Assembly: GCA_025331125.1 (NCBI GenBank)
Contig: JAOALB010000085.1
Location: 1 to 64,000 of the forward strand
DNA: 64,000 nt
Reading direction: 5' to 3'
Origin: Mycogone perniciosa
Taxonomy: Eukaryota > Ascomycota > Sordariomycetes > Hypocreales > Hypocreaceae
Below the pieces are notes generated by a model, which saw only the letters and a list, made by a program, of their open reading frames with translations, did no database searches and was not told where the DNA came from. Every line of letters begins with the position of its first letter. Position 1 is the first letter of the stretch. Positions 22,922 through 33,239 of this stretch are shown here, one piece after another. The position numbers and the translations under genes are program-made.

Positions 22922-23502
22922 TGTTAAAATAACAAGGTTATACTGAACCTTATTTATATATAGCTTCTAGGAAGCTGTATACAACGCAGCAATAAAGAAA
23001 TGACTGAGAGTCTAATTAAGCTAATAATAGATAAACAATTAAATTGTAAATAATCTAATAGCTAGAAGCTATAGAATATCTAGTGTATATGCGGGCAGTA
23101 TAGAAGTGATTATATAAACAATAGCTTTATCTTTTATAATAGTCCTCTGACTAAATAATAGAAATGCAGCAGCAGAATTGGGTTTATAGCCTTATTCCTA
23201 TTTTCCGCAAAATTCATTTATATAGGAAATCGTCCAAATCAACTCACGGCTATATAAACAGGAAACCATTTTAGTCAGATTTTTCACAATAGGTATTATA
23301 CTTATTATATTAAGTCTAGGGTAGGCAGGGTAGCTGGTCCTAGCTTAATTGTTATCGTTGAAGATAATAGAAATTTCCTGACTTATACCGAGGTTCCTTT
23401 AGGAACTCGGTCCTAGTCTCAGGCCTAATTCCGGGTCTAGCTGGAATAGGAAGGTTATCCATTTACACTAAAATCCTCGCTTTTTAGCCCTTCTTTTTAA
23501 GA
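22922..23502 (-). mobile_element. Solo LTR B inside the A3 LTR
   Basis: 581 bases from TGTTAAAATAACAAGG to TTCTTTTTAAGA on the plus strand, opposite in orientation to the 20660 copy. AGTTT flanks it on both sides (22917-22921 and 23503-23507). The uninterrupted family-A LTR has this site once. It therefore inserted after A3. It is less RIP-mutated than its host. Confidence 0.92.
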
Positions 23503-23799
23503 AGTTTTAGTAAATATAATTTATTAATAACTATTTAAATAATTATATTAAATAAAGGGCAAGCCAGTTATATATATATAAAGGAAATCTTTATATAATT
23601 ACTAGTATCTTAGTAAGTGTTACTGTAATTACAGTAATAATATAGTAATCGAGTAAATAATTATACCTTTTAATATAGTAAATATTTAGGTAATTACCTT
23701 TAGCGCAGTAATTACTTCTTAATAATTAATTAATATAATTAATATTCTTTTATATCCTTATAACCTAGCCTTTAATATAGTTGGGTTATAATATAATAT

Positions 23800-23810
23800 C
23801 CCCCTTTTAG
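23800..23810 (-). promoter_or_regulatory. Polypurine tract of A3
   Basis: On the element strand it reads CTAAAAGGGGG, a few bases upstream of the 3' LTR. This is where plus-strand DNA synthesis is primed. The same tract is at 50668-50678 in A2. Confidence 0.8.
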
Positions 23811-24204
23811 TAATTTTATCCCTAAAACCTATTTTTAATCCCTTCCCCTTTTCTTATATATAATATACTTTTTCCTATTTATTTATTATATCTAACAATT
23901 TACAGCCTATTTATATTAAATTAATTTTCTATCATTATAAACTTATAGATTTAATTAATATTAACAGTTTTAATATTATACTTTATTTTTATTATCCTTT
24001 TTATAGCTTAAAGTATTATATAAGTAATTGCTCTTTAAAATACAGTAAGTATATTTATATTAATTTTCTATATAATAATATAAAAGTTATGTTAAATCTT
24101 TATATATTTCCTTTTCCTAAGGTCTTTTTCTTTTAATATTATAGCTAAAACTATTTCCTAATATTAAATATTGTTTCTAAGTTATAATATTTTAATTCTA
24201 TTAA

Positions 24205-24525
24205 ATGGTTAGCGGAAAAACTTTTATTACTTTATTATAAAGCCTTTCGCAAAGCTTAAACAGAAATAGATAAAGCTTTAAATTATTTAAAGTATCTTTA
24301 TTATTGAAAATAACAGCTATAGATTAAAGGTACAGAGATAATTAAATATAAATTAAAATCTTTAAATAAATTAAGAATTTTAAAGTAGCAGGAATTAAAA
24401 GTTCTTTTAAAGGTTTAGGACTTTTAAAGTATTATTCTTTTTACTTTTAATACTTTATTAAACCTTTTATTAAAAGGCTTAGATTTTAATAAAATTACTA
24501 TAAAGTCGTTTAAAAATACTTAAGG
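24205..24525 (+). pseudogene. Antisense reading frame at the 3' end of A3, coiled-coil type
   Basis: On the strand opposite pol, between pol and the 3' LTR, a frame reads EIDKALNYLKYLYY, then IKGTEIIKYKLKSLNKLRIL, then a hydrophobic tail. Stops fall where RIP would turn CAA, CAG or CGA into stops. Heptad-like spacing of Leu and Lys suggests a coiled coil. From memory, ascomycete genomes hold many small predicted proteins of this style near retrotransposons, but I cannot confirm a family here. It occupies the same place as the A2 frame at 51066-51401, yet the sequences differ. Confidence 0.5.
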
Positions 24526-24951
24526 TATTGTTTAAATGCTTAAAACTTATATCTTTCTTTATAGCTTTGTTATTTTATTAAATATTAATATTTTTATATT
24601 TTTTATATTTATAGCTTTAATTTCTTTAATTCTTTTATTTTTCTTTAATTAATAAAACTTTAATTAAGTTTATAATTAATCTATTTTTTAATTTATTTTA
24701 TAATACCTTTTTAAATAATAAAACATAAGGTATTAAATAAATTTAAATATTATTAATAGTATAAATTTATAGGTAACTTTTAAAATAACCTTTTTAATTA
24801 AATAAAATTTAAGTTTTTTAAAATCTAATCTATTGCTTAATTATGTTATTTTAATATTATAGTTTTCTTTTGTAGTAAATAATAATAAAAGTAAATTATA
24901 TCTCCCTCTTTAAAAATTAGTCTTTTTAATCTATATTTATTAATATACTTT

Positions 24952-25225
24952 TGTCGCGGAGCGCGGTATAGCTATGTGGAGTATAGAGAGAAATGGGCAT
25001 AAAGCTTGATTCTAGTAATAAATATGCCGTAATAGCCTCGCTATATATACATATAGCTAATATAAAGGAAAACGTAGAATGTATGCGTTATAGGCGCCTA
25101 TATAGTCTGACACATCGCTTACGCGATGTGTATGTTAGCTAGTATCTGCTATATAAGCAGATAAAAGCTCCCTAGCGCTGATAAGCGCTGATAAGTGGTA
25201 GGTCCTTAGCCTACCTAACCCAATA
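24952..25225 (-). mobile_element. Solo Copia E LTR (LTR D) inside A3
   Basis: 274 bases from TGTCGCGGAGCGCGG to CCTAACCCAATA, exactly the length of the two LTRs of Copia E. It is flanked by ACTTT (24947-24951) and ACTCT (25226-25230), a likely 5-base duplication with one RIP change. A2 has no insertion at the corresponding site. It is only lightly mutated, so it is probably young. Confidence 0.88.
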
Positions 25226-25299
25226 ACTCTTTTATTTTTTTTTATATAAAATAAAAGTATATATATATTTTTTTATATAACTGCTTTATATTTTAAACT

Positions 25300-28200
25300 T
25301 TAATTTATACTTTATTAATATATAACCCCTTTTTAGTGCTTTATATATATTTACGATAAGGCTATAGTTAATATATATAAAGCTAAATTTAATTAACTTT
25401 AAAATACCATTATTATAGGATATTTATATAATTAATCACCTTTTTATTTAATTATTTTGATTAAAGTTAATATAAGCTTTTAAATAACCCTTAATAATTT
25501 GATTAATATATTTTATTTATTTCTTTATCTTTAAATAATAAGCAGTATTAACCTTATAATTTATATTGAATTAATTTATAAATATTTATGAAACTTTAAA
25601 TATAAAAGTTAATTTTTAATGAAAAATAATTTTAGTTAAAACTATATAATTAACTGTAATAAATTATAAAAATATATAAACTAATGCTTTTATATTTATT
25701 ACCTTTTTATATAAAAAAAGTAAAAGTATTTAATAAATTAATTTATAATTATAAAAATACTATTATATTTAATTTTTAATCCTAGTTTAATAAATAATAG
25801 TAATCTAATAATAAAACTTAATAAAATTAACTTTTATAATTATTTTAATATTAATAAAAGTTAAAGTTTACTATAGTTTATACTTTAAAGTTTTAACTAT
25901 TTTATAAACTATATAGTAAAAATAATATTTTATATAACCTTTTTAAGCCTTTAAAATTTAAAGTACTTTTATATTTATTTATAAGTTTTATAAATACTTT
26001 TATACCTATATATTAAATATTAAAAAACCTTTATAACTATATTCTTTTAAAGTTTATTTAAAACTTAAATCATTTTATTTTATTATTAAGTTCCTTTATT
26101 ATTCAACTTTATATCTTTTAAAAATCTATTATTATATTAAATAAAATAATACTTCTTAATATATTAAAGTATTATCTTATCGCTAAATACTTTATATATA
26201 GCTTAAAGCATTATTTATTAATAATATCCTTTAAAGGTTTATTCAGGATTTATTTAATATATTTAAGTTTTCTTTAATTATATTTTATTTATTAAATAAA
26301 TCTTTTTATTTATGTTTAAATCCTATTCAAGACATTAAAATATAATTAAATTCTAAAAGGTATTTTATATTATAGATTTATTTTGAAAGAGGTATTAAAC
26401 TATTATACACTATATAATACTTTTATAATTAATATATATTTTAACTTTATATATTCCTTTTAATCAATAATAGTAAAGAACTTTTTATTATATATTAAAT
26501 AATTTACTTTTATATTATATAATACTTTAAAGTAAAAGGTAATAAACTATAGTTTATTATTTCTATCTTTTTAATTAAATTCAACTTTTATAGTAAACTT
26601 AAAAGTATTTATTTTAACTTTTCTTTCTTTAAAAAGGTTAAATATAATAAATATAAATGTTTCTAAAATGGATTATTTAAATTTATTAAAGGCTTTTTAT
26701 ATATTTAATACTTAAGGAAAGTTTTAATCTGTTTTAATAAATTTAAAAAGAGTTTATATAATACTTTTATAGCTTTTAATAAATTATTAATAATAGTTAA
26801 TAAATTATCAAGAGATTTAGACTTTTTTTAACTATTATAAATATAAACGAGTCTCTTACTGCTTATACCTTCAATAAATTTATATATATTTATTTAAAAG
26901 TAATAATATATTTTAAAAAAGTAACTTTTATATATAAAATGTATATGTCTTTAATCTTGTAGATAATTTAATATTTTATAGTATTTATAATACTTTATAA
27001 ATATAGTTTTTATATTCTTTAAAGATATTTAAAAATATTAAAATATTATTTAAGCACACAACTATACAAATATAAAAATAGCTTTTTATTATATTATTAA
27101 TTATCATTTAAAATATTAACAAAGTATTAATAAAGCTAAAAAATATAATTAAATATTTAAATAAATTATATTTAATTTAAAAAGCAGTTATTTATTTATA
27201 TCTTTTTTTAATATAAATAAACTTATAAATGCCTTTAAAATATAATACTATAAATTACTTTTGCTTATATAATTTACTTTATAATTTTATTATTAAGAAT
27301 AATAAAATTCTACTTTTAATAATAGCTTTATTAAACTATTACTAATCTATAATTAACTATTATTGACTTTTCTTTAAAGTAATTATAAGCAATTTATAGT
27401 TATCAATATAATAAAATTGCCTATTACTTTACTATTTATTAATATATATAGCTCATATCCTTTAATTATAGCTTTTAATTTAAAATATAATAAATCTTTA
27501 TTATTATTATTATTCTTTAATGTTATAACAAATATAATTTATTAATTACTATTTTATAGCCCTTTTATAAATAATATTAATTATCTTTTAATTCTTTTTA
27601 TTTTATATAAACTTTACAATTAATTAAAGTTCTTTGAAGTAAATATTTCTTTTATTATGAGTAATTCTTTTCTAAATAATAAACTTAAACTAGTTTTAAT
27701 ATAGCTGTTTAATAATTTAGCTAATCTTTTTATTCTTTAAAGTAAATTTATAGTTTATATACATTTATATTTACTACTTTTAAAGTCTTTCCTATAAATA
27801 AATAATATGTTTATGCTTTTAATAGTATATATAATCTAATACTAAATATAACGTATTATTAGTTTATTATATACACTATTCCTTTAATTTATTTTACTTA
27901 TATATTATATACTTTTAGCTATTATACTTTAAATAGTATCATTAATTATATTCAAACTTTCCGTTATAGTAAAAATACTATTTTACTAATTTCTCTTAAT
28001 AGTAAATATAATATCTTTTAAATTTGCATTTTGTAAATTTTTATAGCTAATAGTATTCCTTTAAAGCTTTAATATTTAATTTAATAATAATAACTTTAAA
28101 GTTTTAATATTATATAATTATAATCTATTCTTTAAAAGCATTATAATTATATATTGCTTTTATAAAGTAAAATAGGATTTTAATTAAAAATATATTATAC

Positions 28201-28950
28201 TTTACTTTTTTATAAAAGTATACTATATAGCTATATATACTATACATAACTTCAAGTTTAATATACTATTCTTTATAAATAAAGTTATTTATAATATAAT
28301 CTTTTTATTTATAAATATATATAGGTTCTGCTTATATAATTAAAGCAGTTAAAATTACTTTAATAGCTATGTTATTATTAGTTTTGTTTTATATATAAAG
28401 CTATTTATATAAATATAAATATATTTTATTTAATTATATATTTATAGGAATTCCTTTAATTACATATTTATAGTAATCTCTTTAATTATATATATATAGT
28501 AATTTCTTTAATTAAATAAAGGTAATATTTATTTAAATGATTTTTAAAGTTACTATATATTAATAGTATATTTTCTAATTTTAAAAATATACTATTATAT
28601 AGTAATAGTTTATATTATAAAACGTTATTTTCATTTTTATTATTAACATTACTGCTTTTAGTTTGTCCTTTTTTACTTATTATCATTTAATTAAAATATT
28701 AATAGTTAATTACAGTAATTATTTATTTATTTAAAATACTATTATTTTTATTTAACTTTATATAGTTAAAGTTCAAGTTTTATTTTATTCAACTATTTAA
28801 ATATAGTAAATATTTGTTTACTTGATTTTCTTTAAATATACCTTTAAAAATTAAAGATTTAAGTTTTCATTAATATCCCTTTTAATTTATTATAAATATT
28901 TCTTTCAATTATTTTAAATACTATTTAACTTTATTTTTCTTAAATTTATA
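25300..28950 (-). pseudogene. pol: A3 pol (protease, RT, RNase H, integrase remnants)
   Basis: Collinear with A2 pol but more decayed. The RT active site reads CLNN at 27045-27056, from YLDD: RIP turned both Asp codons to Asn and the Tyr codon also changed. Neighbouring TNAPAxFQ and KEY(x)xHxxxVL positions can be matched to A2. Boundaries are approximate. Confidence 0.7.
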
Positions 28951-30160
28951 AATAAAGCAGCTATTATTATAGTATATAGTCTAGTTAAATAATATATAAT
29001 CAGTAGCTTTTAAAATTATATTAAGCTTTTATTTAGATTCTTAATATAGGCTTTTAAAGTTTATTAATTTTCAGCTTTTATAAAGCTTTATAGTGTTTTA
29101 AAATATATTTTAACTTATTATAAATATAATAAATAACTTTTACTTTTCTTTTTTAAATAGCATTTAAATCTATTTAATTAAATTCTTTGTTATTACAGCT
29201 AATAATATACTTTTATTGCTTTTTACTTTAATCTATATATTTCTAATATTTCTAAATTTATTTAAATTATTATTATCATTTCTTTATATTTAAATAAAGT
29301 TTATGAAGTAAATTATCTATATTTATATATTCTTTACTAGATTTAATAATATTTTTGTTATAAAAGAATTTATAAATTTCCCTTTTAACCTTTAGCTTAA
29401 ATCTATAATAAAAGCATTTAATAAAAGTACAGCTTTTTTTATTTAACTTTAAAAGTATAGTTTTTAAAGTATATAATATAATTAAACTATTATCTTTTTT
29501 AAAATAAATTTATAATTTTATTTTCTATAATATATTCTTTATTAATATTATTAAAGATATTCTTCAAGCTTTCTTTAAATTAATTATAGCTACTAAATAT
29601 AAACTATATTTACTTATTAACCTTAGTTTTATTATTGTAGTAATCCCTTTAAATAAATTTAAACTATTTTAAAGTATTTCTTTTAAGTTATTTAATAGTT
29701 AAAAAGACTTTATTAATCTTTATATCAAAGCTAATTAATAAATAAATAAAATAGTTATATAGTTAAGTAAAAAATAGTTAAAGTATTATAATACCTTTAT
29801 TAAAGGGTTTAAAGGGCTATATTTTAAGCGATTCTTTTAAATCCTTTAAAGGTTAATTTCCTTTATAGTTTAGTATAAAGCTTAAAGCAGGTAAAGCCTA
29901 ATATTATAAATTTATAATAGTTATTTACTATTATTAAATTATTTATTAAAGTTTTATATTTTTAGTAATTAAATATTAATAGTATTACTTTTATTTTACA
30001 TAGTTAACCTTTATATATTAAAAGCCTTTGTTTATATAAATATATAATTATTCTATTTTATTAACTTTATCTTTATTTTTAATGTTGTTTATATTATTAT
30101 TTATATTATTATTTTATATTTAATAAAGAGGTAAAATAAAAAGTAAAATATTAAAAAAGG

Positions 30161-30434
30161 TGTCGCAGAGCGCGGCACAGCTATATGGAGTATAGAGAGA
30201 AATGGGATTAAAGCTTGATTCTAGTAATAAATATACTGTAATGGCCTCGCTATATATACAAATAGCTAATATAAAGGAAAACGTAAAATGTATGCGTTGT
30301 AAGCGCTTATACAGTCTAACATATCGCTTACGCGATATATATGTTAGCTGGTATCTGCTATATAAGCAGATAAGAGCTCTGTAGCATTAATAAGCGCTGA
30401 TAAGTAGTAGGTCCTTAGCCCACCTAACCCAATA
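30161..30434 (-). mobile_element. Solo Copia E LTR (LTR D) inside A3 leader/gag
   Basis: 274 bases from TGTCGCAGAGCGCGG to CCTAACCCAATA, with perfect AAAGG duplications (30156-30160 and 30435-30439). It contains conserved hairpins (30316-30347 and 30352-30372). A 60-codon open frame inside the LTR is not conserved between copies and is not called a gene. Confidence 0.92.
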
Positions 30435-30509
30435 AAAGGCTACTATAGCAGATATACTTATAGTATTACTTAAAATCTTTAATAGCTTTTTAAATAAAAG
30501 TTATTAATA

Positions 30510-30917
30510 TATAATAATTTAGGTTAATTTTTAAGAGTTAAATTAAAGTTTATAAACTTATATTTATAGAAAGGTTAAAGATAAATATTCAATAAAGTAA
30601 TATAATTATAACTTTATAAAATAAGCAGTTTTAGTAAATATAATTCATTAATAACTATTTAAATAACTATAACTAATAAAGGGCAAGCTAGTTATATATA
30701 TATAAAAGAAATCTTTATATAATTACTGGTATTTTAGTAAATGTTACTATAATTACTGTAACAATACAGTAAGTAAGTAAGTAATTACACCTTTTAATAT
30801 AGTAAGTGTTTAAGTAATTACCTTTAGCGCAGTAATTACTTCCTAATAATTAGTTAGCGTAACCGATATTCTCCTGTATTTTTATAACCTAGCCCTTAAT
30901 ATAGTTAGGTTATAACA
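30510..30917 (-). repeat. 5' LTR of A3, U3 subtype a
   Basis: 408 bases ending GGTTATAACA on the plus strand. Its outer part (30720-30900) is a RIP-mutated, slightly longer version of the A1 outer half. Shared blocks resemble AGTAATTAC...TTCCTAATAATTAGTTAGCGTAACCGATATT. Confidence 0.88.
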
Positions 30918-31600
30918 AATAAAGAATATTAAAAGGGTATATTAGTAAGATATACTTAGTATAGTTAAAGAAAGTAAAAATATCTTTTATATAGCCTATT
31001 AGGCTAAGCTAAAACTAATCTTTTAACTGCTATTATTATAGATAAATAACTAGGTCTTTACTTTTTAAAAAAAGAGGGCTATAGCCCTTTATAATACTAT
31101 ATTTAAAAGATATATAGCAGCTAATAACATTAAAGACTTATATACTTTAATTGATTAATAATAATAAATTATACCTTATATAATAGTTTTATTAAAAAAT
31201 CTAATAGTAACTATAATATATATAGGAAATATATTTTTAAATATTAATAATATTATAATAGACTTTCTATCTTTATTAATTAATAATTAAAAAATATATT
31301 TATTTTGTTTATAAAATTTACTTTAAAATCAAATATTATTTATTTATTTTTAAATTAACTAAGCTAATAATAATCTTTAAGCTAAAAAAAAGAAACCTTC
31401 TATTCTTAAAAGGTTTAAGGTTAATCTTTTTCTTTATATTTAAGTAAAGGAGTTAAATACTTTATTATATAAAAGATAATATATACTATAATTACGCAGT
31501 AAATATTATATATTAAATAAACTAGCGCCTTTTTTACAAGATTTAGTATTAATTCAATTATAGTTATTACAGCACCAACTATAACGCAATATTAACGCCC
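30918..31600 (+). pseudogene. LINE relic, continuation after A3
   Basis: This follows directly from 22794 when A3 and one AATAA are removed. A plus-strand frame near 31070-31260 (FKRYIAANNIKDLYTLI...) resembles the Lys/Arg-rich linker ahead of LINE reverse transcriptase. No RT domain is reached before the G1 LTR cuts in at 31601. Confidence 0.5.
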
Positions 31601-32337
31601 TGTTACGCAAGCTCCAGTCACATAACCAGGCCTTAATGCATTCCTAGCTATAGCTTTCCGTAAAGCTTTAGGGCTTGCTTGCTTTCTACAGCACAATAAC
31701 AATATTTGCCTTAACCTGCCTTCTTATACTATAATAGTTTATACTATCCTTTAACTCGGCTGCGCTGTTATAAGGTATATACCTAATTAATTATAAACTT
31801 CCTTAAATTCCCTTTTTATTCCTAGACTTATAATAATACCTTTATAGCCTAGCCTTTACCCTTTAAATCCTATACCTATAAAAAACTAATTATAAGTAAA
31901 ATGAATATAGATGCCCTAAACCTTGCCTTATAACCTAACCTAGCCTAATAGACTATAGTCTTTACTATAAAGCTAGCGCTTTTCCTTTTTCTTTATAAAA
32001 CCCTATAACAATCTAGCGTTAATAGCGACTATATATATTTAATAAAAGCAATTATTAAACATAATAAACTTAATTATTAGTTTTATCTTTTTAATTAAAT
32101 AATAAATAAAGGCTTAATTTAATAAAAAAAATAAAAGTAAACCTTTAAATAGGAAATTCTAAAATAAATGGCTAAAAACTGAAACCTTAAAGTATAAATT
32201 AAAGTTTAAGTTAAAGCTTTGAATATAGCTTTACTGCTAAGCTTTAAAAATAATAATTTATTGTTATATAGCATATAAGGTCACTTATCTATGCAGATTA
32301 TATAGAGCTTTACTTTTGCAGGATTTGTAGTCTAACA

Positions 32338-32350
32338 GTTATAAGCCCGG
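32338..32350 (+). promoter_or_regulatory. Primer binding site of the TRIM, initiator tRNA-Met type
   Basis: GTTATAAGCCCGG matches the reverse complement of the initiator tRNA-Met anticodon arm (CCGGGCTCATAAC) with one RIP-type change. It is the same position and sequence type as in Copia E (33155 onward). Confidence 0.7.
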
Positions 32351-32435
32351 TATCGTTTCGCGCGAAATTATCTGATATAGCTCCAGGTTGCAAGTTCGAC
32401 TCTGTTTAGAGGAGTTAAAAGACATTAAAATAATC

Positions 32436-32515
32436 CTAGATCTAGCTAGATCTAGGCAAAGACCTAGTTTAACTAGATCTAGGCAAAAGACCTAGTTTAA
32501 CTAGATCTAGGCACT
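32436..32515. repeat. Palindromic tandem repeat inside the TRIM
   Basis: The perfect palindrome CTAGATCTAG occurs at 32436, 32446, 32473 and 32501. The last three begin 27-28 base units that also share GGCAAA(A)GACCTAGTTTAA. Such units could form hairpins in the RNA, perhaps for packaging or dimerisation (inference). Confidence 0.8.
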
Positions 32516-32880
32516 GCAGCTATAGTAATTGAAAAGGTTAGCAGAAAAAGTCCTTTGCGCCCTGCCTTTAATATATAGGATTACAGGGAATTCAGGCGCT
32601 CTATTAGGACTATTGCACCTGGGGGGTGTGTTATATAGCATATAAGGTCATTTATCTATGCAGATTGTGTAGAGCTTTACTTTTGCAGGATTTGTGGTCT
32701 AACATTTATTTAACTACTATTAAATTAAAGACTTTAAGTAATTTAATAGTAAATAAAAAGATATTATTAAATGCTAGTAAAAATATAGTAACTAGTGCTT
32801 TTAAATTAATATTACTTTTATAAATAACTAATTAATCTTTTTACTTAAATTATAAAAGATTTTATTTATTATAGGCCTTT

Positions 32881-33154
32881 TGTTAGGTTAGGGAAACTAA
32901 GGACCTACTATTTATTACTGTTTATTAGCGTTAAGGAGCTTTTATCTGCTTATATAGCAGATACTAGCTAATATATATATTATATAAGCGATATATTAGA
33001 CTATATAGGCACTTATAATGTATATATTTTACGTTTTCTTTTATATTAGTTATATATATATATAGTAAGGCTATTATAGTATATTTATTACTAGAATTAA
33101 GCTTTATTCCTATTTCTCTTTATACTCTATATAGCTATACTACGCTCTGCAATA
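32881..33154 (+). repeat. 5' LTR of Copia E (LTR D)
   Basis: A RIP-mutated member of the 274-base LTR family also found at 24952, 30161, 46176 and, truncated, at 48092. It would carry the element promoter. Conserved hairpins are present as in the solo copies. Confidence 0.88.
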
Positions 33155-33172
33155 GTTATAAGCCTAGGTAGC
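33155..33172 (+). promoter_or_regulatory. Primer binding site of Copia E
   Basis: GTTATAAGCCTAGGTAGC directly follows the LTR. With RIP reversed at two positions it matches the initiator tRNA-Met anticodon-arm complement (GTTATGAGCCCAGG), the half-tRNA priming known from Drosophila copia and yeast Ty5. Confidence 0.7.
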
Positions 33173-33239
33173 AACTATTAGAGTTACTAGAAATTTCCTT
33201 TAATATTATATCTTTACCTTTACTTTTTCCCTTTACCTT

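Larger units (their letters stand above)
22800..30917 (-). mobile_element. Full-length Gypsy A3, RIP-degraded, with three nested solo LTRs
   Basis: The 3' LTR (22800-23793, split by solo LTR B) and the 5' LTR (30510-30917) are both 408 bases once the insertion is removed. Perfect AATAA duplications flank it at 22795-22799 and 30918-30922. It points left. A purine tract (CCCCCTTTTAG on plus, 23800-23810) abuts the 3' LTR. The interior aligns with A2 except near the 3' end, where the antisense frame and U3 differ. Copia solo LTRs lie inside at 24952-25225 and 30161-30434. It inserted into the LINE relic. Confidence 0.93.
32262..32704 (+). mobile_element. Complete miniature LTR retrotransposon (TRIM/SMART-like)
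   Basis: Two 76-base direct repeats (32262-32337 and 32629-32704) both run TGTTATATAGC to GTCTAACA. They differ at four positions, all transitions. TTTAT flanks the element on both sides (32257-32261 and 32705-32709). Directly inside the left repeat is GTTATAAGCCCGG, complementary to the anticodon arm of initiator tRNA-Met, the half-tRNA primer site used by copia-type elements. Directly before the right repeat is ACCTGGGGGGTG, a polypurine tract. The 291-base interior has no coding capacity. All cis signals of an LTR element are present with no proteins, so it must have moved in trans. Copia E shares both the primer site and the GGGGGGT tract and is the likely helper family. Confidence 0.9.
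31601..32880 (+). mobile_element. Gypsy family G 5' end (G1): LTR and gag start
   Basis: The LTR (31601-31736, TGTTACGCAAGCTCC to ACTATAATA) shares its 3' half and the following leader (GTTTATACTATCC...) with LTR F at 38156-38317. A gag-like frame starts with the ATG near 31901 (MNIDALNLAL...) and is broken by RIP stops. It continues across the TRIM insertion to 32880, where Copia E begins. The rest of the element is not here. It is related to F but distinct. Confidence 0.72.

Noticed and set aside
20660..23502. Inverted-repeat element bounded by the two LTR-B copies
   Set aside because: Each LTR B has its own 5-base duplication (ATAGA/ATAAA and AGTTT/AGTTT) and the right one sits inside the A3 LTR, so they are independent solo insertions.
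30202..30384. 60-codon frame MGLKLDSSNKYTV...
   Set aside because: It lies wholly inside a Copia LTR and is not open in the other LTR copies, so it is chance.
32338..32420. Genuine tRNA gene in the TRIM interior
   Set aside because: A B-box-like GTTCGACTC is present but no A-box at proper spacing and no cloverleaf could be drawn.
32626..32823. 65-codon frame starting at the TRIM right repeat
   Set aside because: It begins in the TRIM LTR and runs into Gypsy G gag. It is a chimeric frame created by the insertion.
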